NCBI RefSeq assembly: GCF_000429345.1
Contig: NZ_KE386888.1
Coordinates: 3,478-67,037, forward strand
Origin: Desulfovirgula thermocuniculi DSM 16036
GTDB taxonomy: Bacteria; Bacillota; Desulfotomaculia; Desulfotomaculales; Desulfovirgulaceae
Direction of reading: 5' to 3'
DNA length: 63,560 bases
The stretch's first letter is position 1. Each line of letters opens with the position of its first letter. This document shows positions 25,587 through 34,203 of the stretch, one piece after another. Both the position numbers and the translations under genes were made by a program. The notes under the pieces were generated by a model. The model ran no database searches and had not been told where the DNA came from. It saw only the letters and a list, made by a program, of their open reading frames with translations.

Positions 25587-26671
25587 AAGTTACCTTTCCC
25601 CACATGGGGCACCTGTGGGTGAGCGTGGCGGCCATGCTGCAGTACCTTGGAGTGGAGGTGGTGGTGCCGCCGCCCACCACCAAGCGCACGTTAACCCTGG
25701 GCTCTCGCTACGCTCCCGAGTTTGCCTGCCTCCCTTTGAAGCTTAACCTGGGTAACTTCATAGAGGCCCGGGAACTGGGCGCGGATACCATCCTTATGGC
25801 CGGCGGTTGCGGCCCCTGCCGCTTCGGCTATTACGCCCAAGTAGAGCACGCCATCCTGGAGGATCTGGGGTACCGCTACCGCCTGGTGGTCATGGAGCCG
25901 CCGCAGAGGCACGCGGGGGAACTCCTGGCGAAAATCAAGTACATTACCGGTCACCGCTCGTGGTTGGAGGTGGCCAGGGCCATATGGTTTGGTTTTCAAA
26001 AGGCGAGGCTGCTGGACGAGCTCGAAAGGCGCGCCCACTACCTGCGCCCGCGGGAGGTACGCAGGGGGAGCACGGACAGGGCCTTTGGGGAAGCCCTGAA
26101 AATCGTGGCCGCTGTAAGGCACCCGCGGGACATGGCGAAAGCTGCCGAGCAGGCGCACCGCATTATGTCGGAAGTGGCCTTTGATGCGTACCGTCCGGTG
26201 CTGCGGGTGGGCATAGTGGGGGAGATCTTTACCCTCCTGGAACCCTTTGCTAACTACGACCTGGAGAGGAAGCTCGGGCACATGGGGGTGGAGGTCGACC
26301 GCTCCATCTACCTCAGTGAGTGGATAAACGATCACCTCCTGTTTGGCCTGGCCGGGGGTCGGCGCACGAGAAAGGCGGCCTGCCGGGCAGCCGCCCCCTA
26401 CCTTAATCACTTTGTGGGGGGGCACGGGCAGGAAACGGTGGGTAGCGCCGCGCTGTACGCCGCGCAAGGCTACGACGGGGTTATCCAGCTGATGCCGTTC
26501 ACCTGCATGCCGGAGATCGTGGCGGCCAGCATTCTGCCGAAGTTGAAGGCCGAGCTGGGCATACCCGTTCTAACCATTGTCGTGGACGAGCATTCCGGGG
26601 AGGCGGGGCTCATTACCCGCCTGGAGTCTTTTGTAGATCTCCTGCACGGGAGAAAGGGGGTAGAAGGGTGA
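25583..26671 (+). CDS. Acyl-CoA dehydratase activase-related protein (DUF2229 type), second copy
   Basis: 362 residues, related to the preceding gene (shared PPTTK, LPLK and VDEHSGEAGLITRLESF motifs). Conserved Cys occur in FACLPLK, GGCGPCRFGYY and MPFTCMPEI, consistent with a 4Fe-4S site as in dehydratase B subunits. It overlaps both neighbours by four bases, so the three proteins are probably made together. No dehydratase A subunit is present in the window. Confidence 0.75.
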   Translation: MKVTFPHMGHLWVSVAAMLQYLGVEVVVPPPTTKRTLTLGSRYAPEFACLPLKLNLGNFIEARELGADTILMAGGCGPCRFGYYAQVEHAILEDLGYRYRLVVMEPPQRHAGELLAKIKYITGHRSWLEVARAIWFGFQKARLLDELERRAHYLRPREVRRGSTDRAFGEALKIVAAVRHPRDMAKAAEQAHRIMSEVAFDAYRPVLRVGIVGEIFTLLEPFANYDLERKLGHMGVEVDRSIYLSEWINDHLLFGLAGGRRTRKAACRAAAPYLNHFVGGHGQETVGSAALYAAQGYDGVIQLMPFTCMPEIVAASILPKLKAELGIPVLTIVVDEHSGEAGLITRLESFVDLLHGRKGVEG

Positions 26672-27642
26672 GGGGATACCTGGGAATTGATGTGGGCTCG
26701 GTGAGCACCAACATCGTTTTCCTCAGCGAGCGGGGGGAAGTTTGCGAAGCGGTTTACCTGCGCACGAGGGGGCAGCCCATCCGCGCCCTGCAGGAGGGGC
26801 TGGGCGAGCTGCGCCGGCGCCTGCCGGCGGAAGTTTCCGTCCTGGGGGTGGGGGCTACGGGGAGCGGGCGCTACCTGGCAGGCCTGGTGACGGGCGCCGA
26901 CGTAATTAAAAACGAGATAACCAGCCATGCCGTTGCCGCTTCCACCCTTGTGCCGGGGGTGCAGACGGTAATAGAAATTGGCGGGCAGGACTCCAAGCTG
27001 ATCATCCTGCGCGGCGGCATAGTGGCGGACTTTGCCATGAACACCGTCTGTGCTGCCGGTACAGGTTCTTTTCTCGACCAGCAGGCGGCACGCCTCGGCA
27101 TACCCATCGAAGACTTTGGGCGCCTGGCGCTGCAGTCTTCTGCCCCCGTGCGCATAGCCGGTCGCTGTGCCGTTTTTGCCGAGTCGGACATGATTCACAA
27201 ACAGCAAATGGGTTACAGCCTTGCCGACATTCTGGCCGGATTGTGCGAAGCTCTGGTGCGCAACTACCTTAATAACGTGGGAAAGGGTAAGGAAATCCTG
27301 CCGCCGGTGGTTTTTCAGGGCGGCGTGGCCGCCAATGCGGGCATGAAAAGGGCTTTTGAGAAGGCCCTGGGAATGGAGGTCATCGTGCCGCCTTACTACC
27401 ATGTTATGGGCGCGGTAGGGGCGGCACTCCTGGCGAGGGAAAAGATGGCCGCGCGCCGGCCCAGCAAATTTAAAGGCTTTGGGGTTACCGAGGCGCGTTT
27501 TCAGGCCGCCGGCTTTGAATGCGGCGGTTGCCCGAACGCCTGCGAGGTGGTAGAGCTTCGGGAAGGCGGGGAGGTCCTTGCCCGCTGGGGGGATCGCTGC
27601 GGGCGCTGGTCCAGCTCCCTGGGCTTACAGAATGTCGGATAA
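26668..27642 (+). CDS. BadF/BcrA/HgdC-type ATPase (2-hydroxyacyl-CoA dehydratase activator)
   Basis: 324 residues with an actin/Hsp70-like ATPase fold: GIDVGSVSTNIV, GVGATGSGRYLAG, IEIGGQDSKLI and VVFQGGVAANAGM. Cysteines that bridge a 4Fe-4S cluster between two subunits are in MNTVCAAGTGSFLD and IAGRCAVFAESDMI. Such ATPases fire a low-potential electron into a dehydratase-type partner. An extra C-terminal Cys set (CGGCPNAC and a later C) is present. Here the partners are the two DUF2229 proteins. GTG start. Confidence 0.85.
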   Translation: MRGYLGIDVGSVSTNIVFLSERGEVCEAVYLRTRGQPIRALQEGLGELRRRLPAEVSVLGVGATGSGRYLAGLVTGADVIKNEITSHAVAASTLVPGVQTVIEIGGQDSKLIILRGGIVADFAMNTVCAAGTGSFLDQQAARLGIPIEDFGRLALQSSAPVRIAGRCAVFAESDMIHKQQMGYSLADILAGLCEALVRNYLNNVGKGKEILPPVVFQGGVAANAGMKRAFEKALGMEVIVPPYYHVMGAVGAALLAREKMAARRPSKFKGFGVTEARFQAAGFECGGCPNACEVVELREGGEVLARWGDRCGRWSSSLGLQNVG

Positions 27643-27644
27643 AA

Positions 27645-27674
27645 AAGGCGGGGAGCTCTGGCCCCGCCTTTTTA
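27645..27674. terminator. Bidirectional terminator between activase operon and CBM gene
   Basis: AAGGCGGGG (27645-27653) pairs with CCCCGCCTT (27662-27670), flanked by A and T runs on both sides. Confidence 0.85.
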
Positions 27675-27971
27675 AGCCCGTACCGTCCAGTTATAGCCGT
27701 TGTTATTGTCCCAGTTATTGGCCGAGTCTTTAAAGCAAAAGGACATGGTGCTGTTGAGCATGCGCACCGTTGCTTCCCAGCCCCGCATCGTGCGGTCCAT
27801 GCGCACGGTGTTCACATTCTGCCACTTTAAGGGGTCGCCGAAGCCGTAGTGGAGGTAGACCTGGTCGGCCCCGCAATTGGCCAGGAGGCCGTTGTAAATG
27901 ATGTTTACTTCGTTAAAGCCGGCAGGCTTCACCTCCACACCCTTAGGTACGTCATGCCACGCCTGGATCAA
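27672..27971 (-). CDS. Small stand-alone carbohydrate-binding domain (CBM25/53-like)
   Basis: 99 residues. Features resemble starch-binding CBM25/CBM53 modules: VNIIYNGLL, DQVYLHYGFG, MRGWEATVRM and the terminal NWDNNNGYNW. No signal peptide or catalytic domain is visible. TTG start at 27971 with GGGAGGT eight bases upstream. Possible roles are glycogen binding or spore polysaccharide binding, both inferred. It is transcribed away from the lysine riboswitch. Confidence 0.7.
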   Translation of the reverse strand: MIQAWHDVPKGVEVKPAGFNEVNIIYNGLLANCGADQVYLHYGFGDPLKWQNVNTVRMDRTMRGWEATVRMLNSTMSFCFKDSANNWDNNNGYNWTVRA

Positions 27972-28046
27972 GACTACCTACCTCCCTTGGTATTCAAATT
28001 TCACCTTTTATGTTCTCCTAGCAATGTCTGCTCTATGCATTAATTA

Positions 28047-28075
28047 TTGACGTGTGCCTTGCCACCGTGTAAAAT
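28047..28075 (+). promoter_or_regulatory. Sigma-A-type promoter before lysine riboswitch
   Basis: TTGACG (28047-28052), 17-base spacer, TAAAAT (28070-28075). The transcript would start near 28082, about 45 bases before the aptamer. Confidence 0.7.
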
Positions 28076-28125
28076 TACAAAAGCAAAACCGCATATTATA
28101 GTACCTCATCTCTTTATTTCGTGGG

Positions 28126-28311
28126 GGTGGGGTAGAGGTTGCGGGCAACATGAGTACCCTGCCGGAGGGGCCGGACTCCGGTGAGGGCGGGGGAAAGGGT
28201 TGACCGCCGAAGTCCGGCTGTTTTCCCGGGGCAGCCGGGCTGGGCCGTCACCAAAGAGGTGCCGGACTGTCACCCGGTTTCAAGAGCAGCCGGGTGGAGC
28301 GCTATCTCACC
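28126..28311 (+). promoter_or_regulatory. Lysine riboswitch (L box) aptamer
   Basis: P1 is GGTGGGGTAG (28126-28135) with CTATCTCACC (28302-28311), using two G-U pairs. Conserved L-box core bases follow: TAGAGGTTGCGGG, ATGAGTA, GGGAAAGGGTTGACCGCCGAAG, CCGGGCTGGGC and GGACTGTCACC, in the right order. The element lies directly upstream of lysA, as expected. Lysine binding should lower lysA expression. Confidence 0.93.
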
Positions 28312-28352
28312 GCTATGCGGATAGCGGCAGCGTCCTTTTAGGTACGACAGGG

Positions 28353-28387
28353 AAGGCGGCCCGGAGGAGTAGCCGCCTTCTTTATTT
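28353..28387 (+). terminator. Riboswitch expression-platform terminator
   Basis: AAGGCGGC (28353-28360) pairs with GCCGCCTT (28372-28379), followed by CTTTATTT. An alternative hairpin uses the P1 3' strand: CGCTATC (28300-28306) can pair with GATAGCG (28320-28326), so ligand-dependent switching is plausible. Confidence 0.75.
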
Positions 28388-28428
28388 GGCCTGGCCCAAA
28401 AATCAACACAGGGGGTTTTCCGGAACAT

Positions 28429-29778
28429 ATGAGGTTTCACGGTACCATGACCGTTAACAGCAGGGGCCACCTGGAGATCGGTGGCTGCGATGCCGTAGAG
28501 CTGGCGGCGAACTTTGGTACCCCTCTTTACGTGCTGGACGAGGAACTCTTTCGCCAGAACTGCCGGGAGTATTACCAGGCCTTCTGCCAAAAATACGGGG
28601 CGGAGGTCATTTACGCCGCCAAAACCCTCCTCACCACGGCCATCTGCCGCCTGGTGGAGGAGGAAGGCCTGGGGATGGATGTGGTCTCCGGCGGGGAGCT
28701 CTACACGGCTTTGAAGGCCGGCTTCCCCATGGAGCGGGTTTACTTCCACGGCAACAACAAGTCGCGGGAGGAACTGCAGCTGGCCCTGGAAGCCCGCGTC
28801 GGTCGCATCGTGGTGGATAACCTCTACGAGCTGGAAATGCTCGAGCGGCTGGCCGCGGCCATGGGAGCCAGAGCCCGGGTGATCCTGCGTCTTACGCCCG
28901 GCATTGAAGCCCACACCCACGAGTACATCAAGACCGGGCAGATCGACAGCAAGTTCGGCCTGGTTATTGAAAACGGCCAGGCCCTGGAGGGGGTCAAGAG
29001 GGCCCTGGAGCTGGACCACATTGAGCTTTGCGGCCTGCACTGCCACATCGGTTCGCAAATTTTTGAGCTGGAGTCCTACGCCCACGCCGCCCGGGTAATG
29101 ATGGAGTTTGCCGCCCTGGCCGCAAGGGAGACGGGCTGGGTGCTCGAGGAGCTGGATCTCGGCGGCGGCCTGGGTATTTACTACGCCGCCGGTGATCAGC
29201 CGCCCTCCGTTGCCGAGTATGCCGATGTGGTGGTGGGCGCCGTGCGCGAGAGCGCGCTGGCCCTTGGCCTTCCCGTGCCCAGGGTTATCGTAGAGCCGGG
29301 GCGCTCCATCAGCGGCCCTGCCGGCACCACCCTCTATACGGTGGGCGCGGTAAAAAACATCCCCGGGGTGCGCAAGTATGTGGCTGTGGACGGCGGCATG
29401 GGTGACAACCCCCGCCCGGCCCTTTACCGGGCAAGGTACGAGGCCTGCCTGGCCAATAAAGCCTCCGCTCCGCCGGAAGAAGTGGTGTCCATTGCCGGGA
29501 AGTGCTGCGAGTCGGGGGATATGCTCATCTGGGATATCGCCCTGCCGCGCGTGGAGCCGGGGGACATCCTGGCCGTAAGCTGCACCGGGGCTTACAACTA
29601 TTCCATGTCCATGAATTACAACCGCCTCCCCCGCCCGGCCATGGTACTGGTCAGGAAAGGCCGCGCGGAGCTAATCTTAAAGCGCGAGACATACGAGGAT
29701 ATCGTGCGCAACGACGTAATGCCGGAGAGGCTGTGCAAAAAGCACCCGGCGGAAGACCCGGTATGTGCGGTAAACTAA
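28429..29778 (+). CDS. lysA: Diaminopimelate decarboxylase
   Basis: 449 residues, fold III PLP enzyme. The PLP lysine is in VIYAAKTLLTTAI. Other landmarks are LCGLHCHIGSQIFE, GGGLGIYY, VEPGRSISG and the active-site Cys of CCESGD. It makes lysine from meso-diaminopimelate in the cytoplasm. ATG start at 28429; the ribosome site is weak. The lysine riboswitch upstream fits. Its terminator follows within 20 bases of the stop, so it is probably monocistronic. Confidence 0.95.
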   Translation: MRFHGTMTVNSRGHLEIGGCDAVELAANFGTPLYVLDEELFRQNCREYYQAFCQKYGAEVIYAAKTLLTTAICRLVEEEGLGMDVVSGGELYTALKAGFPMERVYFHGNNKSREELQLALEARVGRIVVDNLYELEMLERLAAAMGARARVILRLTPGIEAHTHEYIKTGQIDSKFGLVIENGQALEGVKRALELDHIELCGLHCHIGSQIFELESYAHAARVMMEFAALAARETGWVLEELDLGGGLGIYYAAGDQPPSVAEYADVVVGAVRESALALGLPVPRVIVEPGRSISGPAGTTLYTVGAVKNIPGVRKYVAVDGGMGDNPRPALYRARYEACLANKASAPPEEVVSIAGKCCESGDMLIWDIALPRVEPGDILAVSCTGAYNYSMSMNYNRLPRPAMVLVRKGRAELILKRETYEDIVRNDVMPERLCKKHPAEDPVCAVN

Positions 29779-29794
29779 GCGCATTTTCCCCAAA

Positions 29795-29827
29795 AAGCAC
29801 CCTGCCCTTTTGGGGTGCTTCTTTTAT
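29795..29827 (+). terminator. Terminator after lysA
   Basis: AAGCACCC (29795-29802) pairs with GGGTGCTT (29813-29820), followed by CTTTTAT. Confidence 0.85.
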
Positions 29828-29892
29828 CTTGCAGCGGTTTGTTATAAAATTTAACGGGGGCGCAGCCGGACATTAAAAAGGGTGTTTGGCGC

Positions 29893-32526
29893 ATGGAGAT
29901 CATTACTACCCACACCAATACCGACCTGGATGCCCTGGCGGCCATGGTGGCCGCCCAGAAGCTTTACCCTGAAGCCCTTATGGTCTTTCCGGGAAAGCTT
30001 TCCCGCAACGTGGAGGAGTTCATGGCCCTACACAAGGACGCCCTGGCCGTGACCAGCCTGCGGGACGTCGACCTCGAAAGGGTGCGGCTGGTGGTGCTGG
30101 TGGACACCAAGAACCCGCGGCGCCTGGGCAAGCTGGCGGAGGTGCTGAAACGTCCCGGAGTGGAGGTACATATTTACGACCACCACCCCTGGGCCGAGGG
30201 CGATGTGCGCGGCACGGTGGAGGTGGTGGAGGATGTGGGGGCCACCGTAACCCTTTTGGTGGAGAAAATCCGCGAGCAGGGGATTCCCCTTAATCCCCTG
30301 GAGGCTACCATCCTGGCCCTGGGCATATACGGCGATACCGGGTCGCTGGTCTTCACCAATACCACGCCGCGGGACCTGGCCGCCGCCGCCTTTCTTTTGG
30401 AAAAGGGGGCCAATCTCGGGGTGGTGGCCGAGTTCCTGGGGCGCCCCATGACGGAGGAGCAAAAGTCCCTTTTAAAGTCGCTTTTGCTCTCGGCGCAGCG
30501 CTACCAGGTTAACGGCGTGAAGGTCCTCCTGGCCACGGCTGCCGTAGACGAGTTTGTGGTGGGGCTGGCCGTGCTCACACACACCATTTCTGAGATCGAG
30601 CGGCTCGATGCCGTTTTTACCGTGGTGGAAATGGAGGATCGCGTGCATATTGTGGGGCGCAGCAAGGTGGCCCAGGTGGACGTGCAGGAGATACTGGCCT
30701 CCTTCGGGGGCAGCGGGCACCCGGCGGCGGCTTCCGCCACGGTAAAAGGGGTGCCCCTGGCCAGGGTGGCGGAAAAGCTGCGCCAGGTTATCGAGCAAAA
30801 AGTAAGGCCCCCCCTCACGGCGGCGGGGATCATGTCCAGCCCGGTAAAAACGGTCACCCCTGCCACCACCATTAACGAGGCCGGGCGCATCATGCTGCGC
30901 TACGGGCACACCGGCCTGCCGGTGGTGGAGGACGGCCGGCTGGTGGGGGTCATTTCCCGGCGGGATGTGGAGAAGGCAAACCTCCACGGGCTCAGCCACG
31001 CCCCCGTCAAGGGCTTCATGAGCCACAATGTCATCTGGGTCACCCCGGACGTCCCGGTCACGGAAATCATGCAGCTGATGATCGAGCACGACATTGGCCG
31101 CGTGCCGGTGGTGGACAACGGTCGCCTGGTGGGCATTGTTTCCCGCACGGATGTCCTGCGCACCATGCACGGCGAGCTTCCCTCGCGCTACCGCACCCTC
31201 TACGCCGGCCACGTCTCCAGCGCGGGGAGCAATGTGGCCGGGCTCATGCGCCGCGTGCTGGGGGAGCGGGAATGGGAACTCGTCTGCCAGGCCAGGGAAA
31301 TTGCGGCGGGCATGGGCTGCAAGGTCTACATTGCCGGGGGAGTAGTGCGGGACATCTTGCTGAAGGCGGAGAACCTCGACCTGGACCTGGTGGTGGAGGG
31401 CGACGGCATAGCCTTTGCCGGGGAGATGGCCCGGCATTACGGGGTCACCTTACGCTCCCACCCCAAGTTTGGCACGGCGGAGATTGTCTTCCCCGACGGC
31501 TTTAAGGTCGACGTGGTCACGGCCAGGGTAGAGTATTACGAATATCCCGCAGCCCTGCCCCGGGTGGAGAGTTCTTCCCTGCGCCAGGACCTGTATCGCC
31601 GTGACTTTACCATCAATGCCATGGCCATCGATTTAAACGGCGAGCGCTTTGGGGAGCTGATAGATTACTTCGGCGGGAGGCAGGATTTACAGGAGGGGCT
31701 CATCAGGGTATTATATAACTTAAGTTTTATCGAAGACCCCACGCGCCTGCTGCGGGCCGTGCGCTTCGAGCAGCGCTACGGGTTTAAAATAGAGCCGCAG
31801 ACGTTAAAGCTGGTTCACGAGGCCGTGCGCCGGGAAGTGTTGAACCGCGTATCCCGTGAGCGCCTCTGGGAGGAAACAAAGCACATTCTCGCGGAGGAAA
31901 AGGCGGGGAAAATGCTTCTGCGCCTGCACCAGCTGGGCTTGTGGCCCTTTATTTTCCGCGAGGTGGACTTCTGGCAGGTGCAGGGGGTGCTCGGCGAGCT
32001 GGGCGACGCCCTGGCCCTTCTGGAAGAGTGGGGCTTTCCCTGCGGGGAGCGCTGGCTCTGCTATTTCCTGGCCGTGGTGCACCGCAGCAGCCCGGACGCG
32101 GCGCAAGAATTATGCCTGCGCTACCACTTTAACAAGCGCCAGATCCAGAAAGTCCTGGCCACCCTGGAGGCCTGGCCCCGGGTTTTAAGTTTGCTGGGCC
32201 AGTACGAGCAAGCGCCCAGGAGCCGCCTGGCCGAGGAGGTGCTCGCCCTGCCCCGGGAGGCCTACCCCCTTGTCCTCGCCCTTGCCGGCGAGAACCGGGT
32301 GCGGGAGCGTTTTCACCAGGTGCTGCTGCTGGTGAAGAACAGCCGGCCTACGGTTGACGGCTCCTTTATCAAGAGCCTGGGTTACCGTCCCGGGCCGCTT
32401 TTTAGGGAAGCCCTGGATGCCGTCCGACGGGCCAAGCTGGACGGCCTCGTGAAGACCAGCGAAGAAGAAAAGGCCTTTGTGCAGGAATTTTTGCGGCGCC
32501 GCCAGGGGGAGGATGGCCTTGTTTAG
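29893..32526 (+). CDS. DHH-CBS-polynucleotide adenylyl/CCA transferase fusion protein
   Basis: 877 residues with four parts. DHH/DHHA1 phosphoesterase (residues 1-310) shows HTNTDLDALA, YDHHPWAEGD and SFGGSGHPAAASA. Two CBS domains (about 315-430) follow, ITAAGIMSSPVKTV-like and GFMSHNVIWV. The poly(A) polymerase/CCA head (about 465 on) shows YIAGGVVRDILL and the Asp pair of LDLDLV, then RRDFTINAMAIDL. RNA-binding helices end the protein. Family members add A or CCA to tRNA ends; CBS domains may sense adenylates. This architecture is known in thermophilic Firmicutes and others. Confidence 0.88.
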   Translation: MEIITTHTNTDLDALAAMVAAQKLYPEALMVFPGKLSRNVEEFMALHKDALAVTSLRDVDLERVRLVVLVDTKNPRRLGKLAEVLKRPGVEVHIYDHHPWAEGDVRGTVEVVEDVGATVTLLVEKIREQGIPLNPLEATILALGIYGDTGSLVFTNTTPRDLAAAAFLLEKGANLGVVAEFLGRPMTEEQKSLLKSLLLSAQRYQVNGVKVLLATAAVDEFVVGLAVLTHTISEIERLDAVFTVVEMEDRVHIVGRSKVAQVDVQEILASFGGSGHPAAASATVKGVPLARVAEKLRQVIEQKVRPPLTAAGIMSSPVKTVTPATTINEAGRIMLRYGHTGLPVVEDGRLVGVISRRDVEKANLHGLSHAPVKGFMSHNVIWVTPDVPVTEIMQLMIEHDIGRVPVVDNGRLVGIVSRTDVLRTMHGELPSRYRTLYAGHVSSAGSNVAGLMRRVLGEREWELVCQAREIAAGMGCKVYIAGGVVRDILLKAENLDLDLVVEGDGIAFAGEMARHYGVTLRSHPKFGTAEIVFPDGFKVDVVTARVEYYEYPAALPRVESSSLRQDLYRRDFTINAMAIDLNGERFGELIDYFGGRQDLQEGLIRVLYNLSFIEDPTRLLRAVRFEQRYGFKIEPQTLKLVHEAVRREVLNRVSRERLWEETKHILAEEKAGKMLLRLHQLGLWPFIFREVDFWQVQGVLGELGDALALLEEWGFPCGERWLCYFLAVVHRSSPDAAQELCLRYHFNKRQIQKVLATLEAWPRVLSLLGQYEQAPRSRLAEEVLALPREAYPLVLALAGENRVRERFHQVLLLVKNSRPTVDGSFIKSLGYRPGPLFREALDAVRRAKLDGLVKTSEEEKAFVQEFLRRRQGEDGLV

Positions 32527-33145
32527 CTTGCCCAGCCCCTATGAAGTGGGCATTATGCTGCCGGCGGTGGTTTTAGGGCTTACCTTTCACGAGCTGGCCC
32601 ACGGGTGGGTGGCGGATAGCCTGGGCGACCCCACGCCCCGTTACCACGGGCGGCTGACCGTCAACCCCCTGGCGCACGTGGACGTGATTGGCCTCATCCT
32701 GTTGTTCGTGGCGGGTTTCGGGTGGGCCAAGCCGGTGCCCGTAAACCCTTACAATTTCCGGGGTAATATGCGCCGGGGTATGGTACTGGTGTCCCTGGCC
32801 GGGCCGGCGGCCAACCTGGTGCTGGCTTTAGTAGGGGCGGTGCTGCTGGGCCTGGGGGGCTGGGCATTGCCTTACGGCTACGAGATCTTGACCGCCATCA
32901 TCCGCATTAACATTGTGCTGGCCGTTTTTAACCTCCTGCCCGTGCCACCCCTGGACGGCTCCAAAATCCTGGCCGGCCTTTTGCCCGGAAGGCAGGCCTG
33001 GCTGTACGCCCTGGAGTCCTACGGGACCATCATCCTTTTATTTTTGCTTTTTACCGGTATCATCGGGCGCGTCCTGGGGGTAATCATCCACCCCCTTTAT
33101 CGCGCCTTCATGTCCCTGGCCAAGGCCGTCAGCCTGATCTTCTAG
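32519..33145 (+). CDS. Site-2 protease family (M50) membrane metalloprotease
   Basis: About 208 residues with four or more membrane segments. The zinc motif HELAH is in GLTFHELAHGWVAD; the third ligand Asp is in NLLPVPPLDGSKIL. Such short M50 proteins cut membrane substrates. The TTG at 32519 is preferred because AGGGGGAGG lies 6 bases before it; an ATG at 32513 abuts that site. It overlaps the end of the preceding gene by 8 bases. Confidence 0.88.
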   Translation: MFSLPSPYEVGIMLPAVVLGLTFHELAHGWVADSLGDPTPRYHGRLTVNPLAHVDVIGLILLFVAGFGWAKPVPVNPYNFRGNMRRGMVLVSLAGPAANLVLALVGAVLLGLGGWALPYGYEILTAIIRINIVLAVFNLLPVPPLDGSKILAGLLPGRQAWLYALESYGTIILLFLLFTGIIGRVLGVIIHPLYRAFMSLAKAVSLIF

Positions 33146-33164
33146 GAAGGAGATGCTGGGTGTA

Positions 33165-34142
33165 ATGTTGAGGGTTTTAAGTGGCATGAGACCCACCGGA
33201 CGCCTCCACATTGGTCACTTAAGCGTCCTGGAGAACTGGCGCGAGCTGCAGGAGAAGCACCGGTGCTTCTTTTTTGTGGCCGACCTCCACGCCCTAACCA
33301 CGGCCTTTGACCGCACGGAGGAGATAAAGGGCAATACCCGTGAGATGGTCCTCGACTGGCTGGCCGTAGGGCTGGACCCGGAGAAAAGCGTCCTTTTTGT
33401 GCAGTCGCGCGTTTTGGAGACGGCCCAGCTGCACCTCCTCTTTTCCATGATCGTCCCCCTGGGCTGGCTGTACAGGGTCCCCACCTACAAAGACCAGGTG
33501 CAGCAGTTCCGGGAGAAAGGCAAGGACATCATGACCTACGGCTTTTTGGGCTACCCCGTCCTGATGTCCGCCGACATCTTGCTTTACCGGGCCGAGGGGG
33601 TACCGGTGGGGGAGGACCAGCTGCCCCACCTGGAGCTCTGCCGCGAGCTGGCCCGCCGCTTCAACCACCTGTACCGCCCCGTCTTTCCCGAGCCCCAGGC
33701 CATCCTGGCCAGGATACCCGTGCTGCCGGGCGTAGACGGGCGCAAGATGAGCAAGAGCTATGCCAACGACATTCCCATCATGGCCGAACCCGAAGAAATC
33801 TGGCGCCGGGTCAATGCCATGATCACCGACCCGGCCCGCATCCACAAGACTGACCCCGGCCACCCGGAGGTGTGCGTAGTACACAAGTACCACCGCATAT
33901 ATACCTCCCGGCGCCTGGCGGAAATTGAGGAAGACTGCCGGGCGGGGCGCGTGGGTTGCGTGCCCTGTAAGAAGCTTCTGGCGGGTTCCCTGGAGGCCCT
34001 GCTGGCTCCCGTGCGCGAGCGGCGGAAAGAGCTGGAAGCAAAGCCGGGGTTCGTAGAAGAGGTGCTGCGCGAGGGCACGCGCCGGGCGCGGGAAGAGGCT
34101 TCCGAAACGCTCGGTCTTGTGCGGGAGGCCATGGGTATATAA
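33165..34142 (+). CDS. trpS: Tryptophanyl-tRNA synthetase
   Basis: About 325 residues, class I aminoacyl-tRNA synthetase. The HIGH box is in GMRPTGRLHIGH and the KMSKS loop in GRKMSKSYAND. It charges tRNA-Trp. AAGGAG upstream; ATG at 33165 gives the best N-terminus, and an ATG at 33153 is possible. It follows the M50 gene by under 20 bases, so they are likely co-transcribed. No T box is seen. Confidence 0.95.
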   Translation: MLRVLSGMRPTGRLHIGHLSVLENWRELQEKHRCFFFVADLHALTTAFDRTEEIKGNTREMVLDWLAVGLDPEKSVLFVQSRVLETAQLHLLFSMIVPLGWLYRVPTYKDQVQQFREKGKDIMTYGFLGYPVLMSADILLYRAEGVPVGEDQLPHLELCRELARRFNHLYRPVFPEPQAILARIPVLPGVDGRKMSKSYANDIPIMAEPEEIWRRVNAMITDPARIHKTDPGHPEVCVVHKYHRIYTSRRLAEIEEDCRAGRVGCVPCKKLLAGSLEALLAPVRERRKELEAKPGFVEEVLREGTRRAREEASETLGLVREAMGI

Positions 34143-34163
34143 AAATCGGGCGGCATGATTACC

Positions 34164-34203
34164 CCCCTTCCGGCAAATAATTTTGGCCGGAGGGGATTTT
34201 TTT
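34164..34203 (+). terminator. Terminator after trpS
   Basis: CCCCTTCCGGC (34164-34174) pairs with GCCGGAGGGG (34186-34195) with one bulged T, followed by a T run to 34203. The next gene's proposed TTG start lies in this T run. Confidence 0.8.

Noticed and set aside
30472-31437. 321-codon minus-strand frame opposite the DHH-CBS-CCA gene
   Set aside because: Shadow of a well-supported plus-strand gene; composition is His/Gly/Pro-rich noise.
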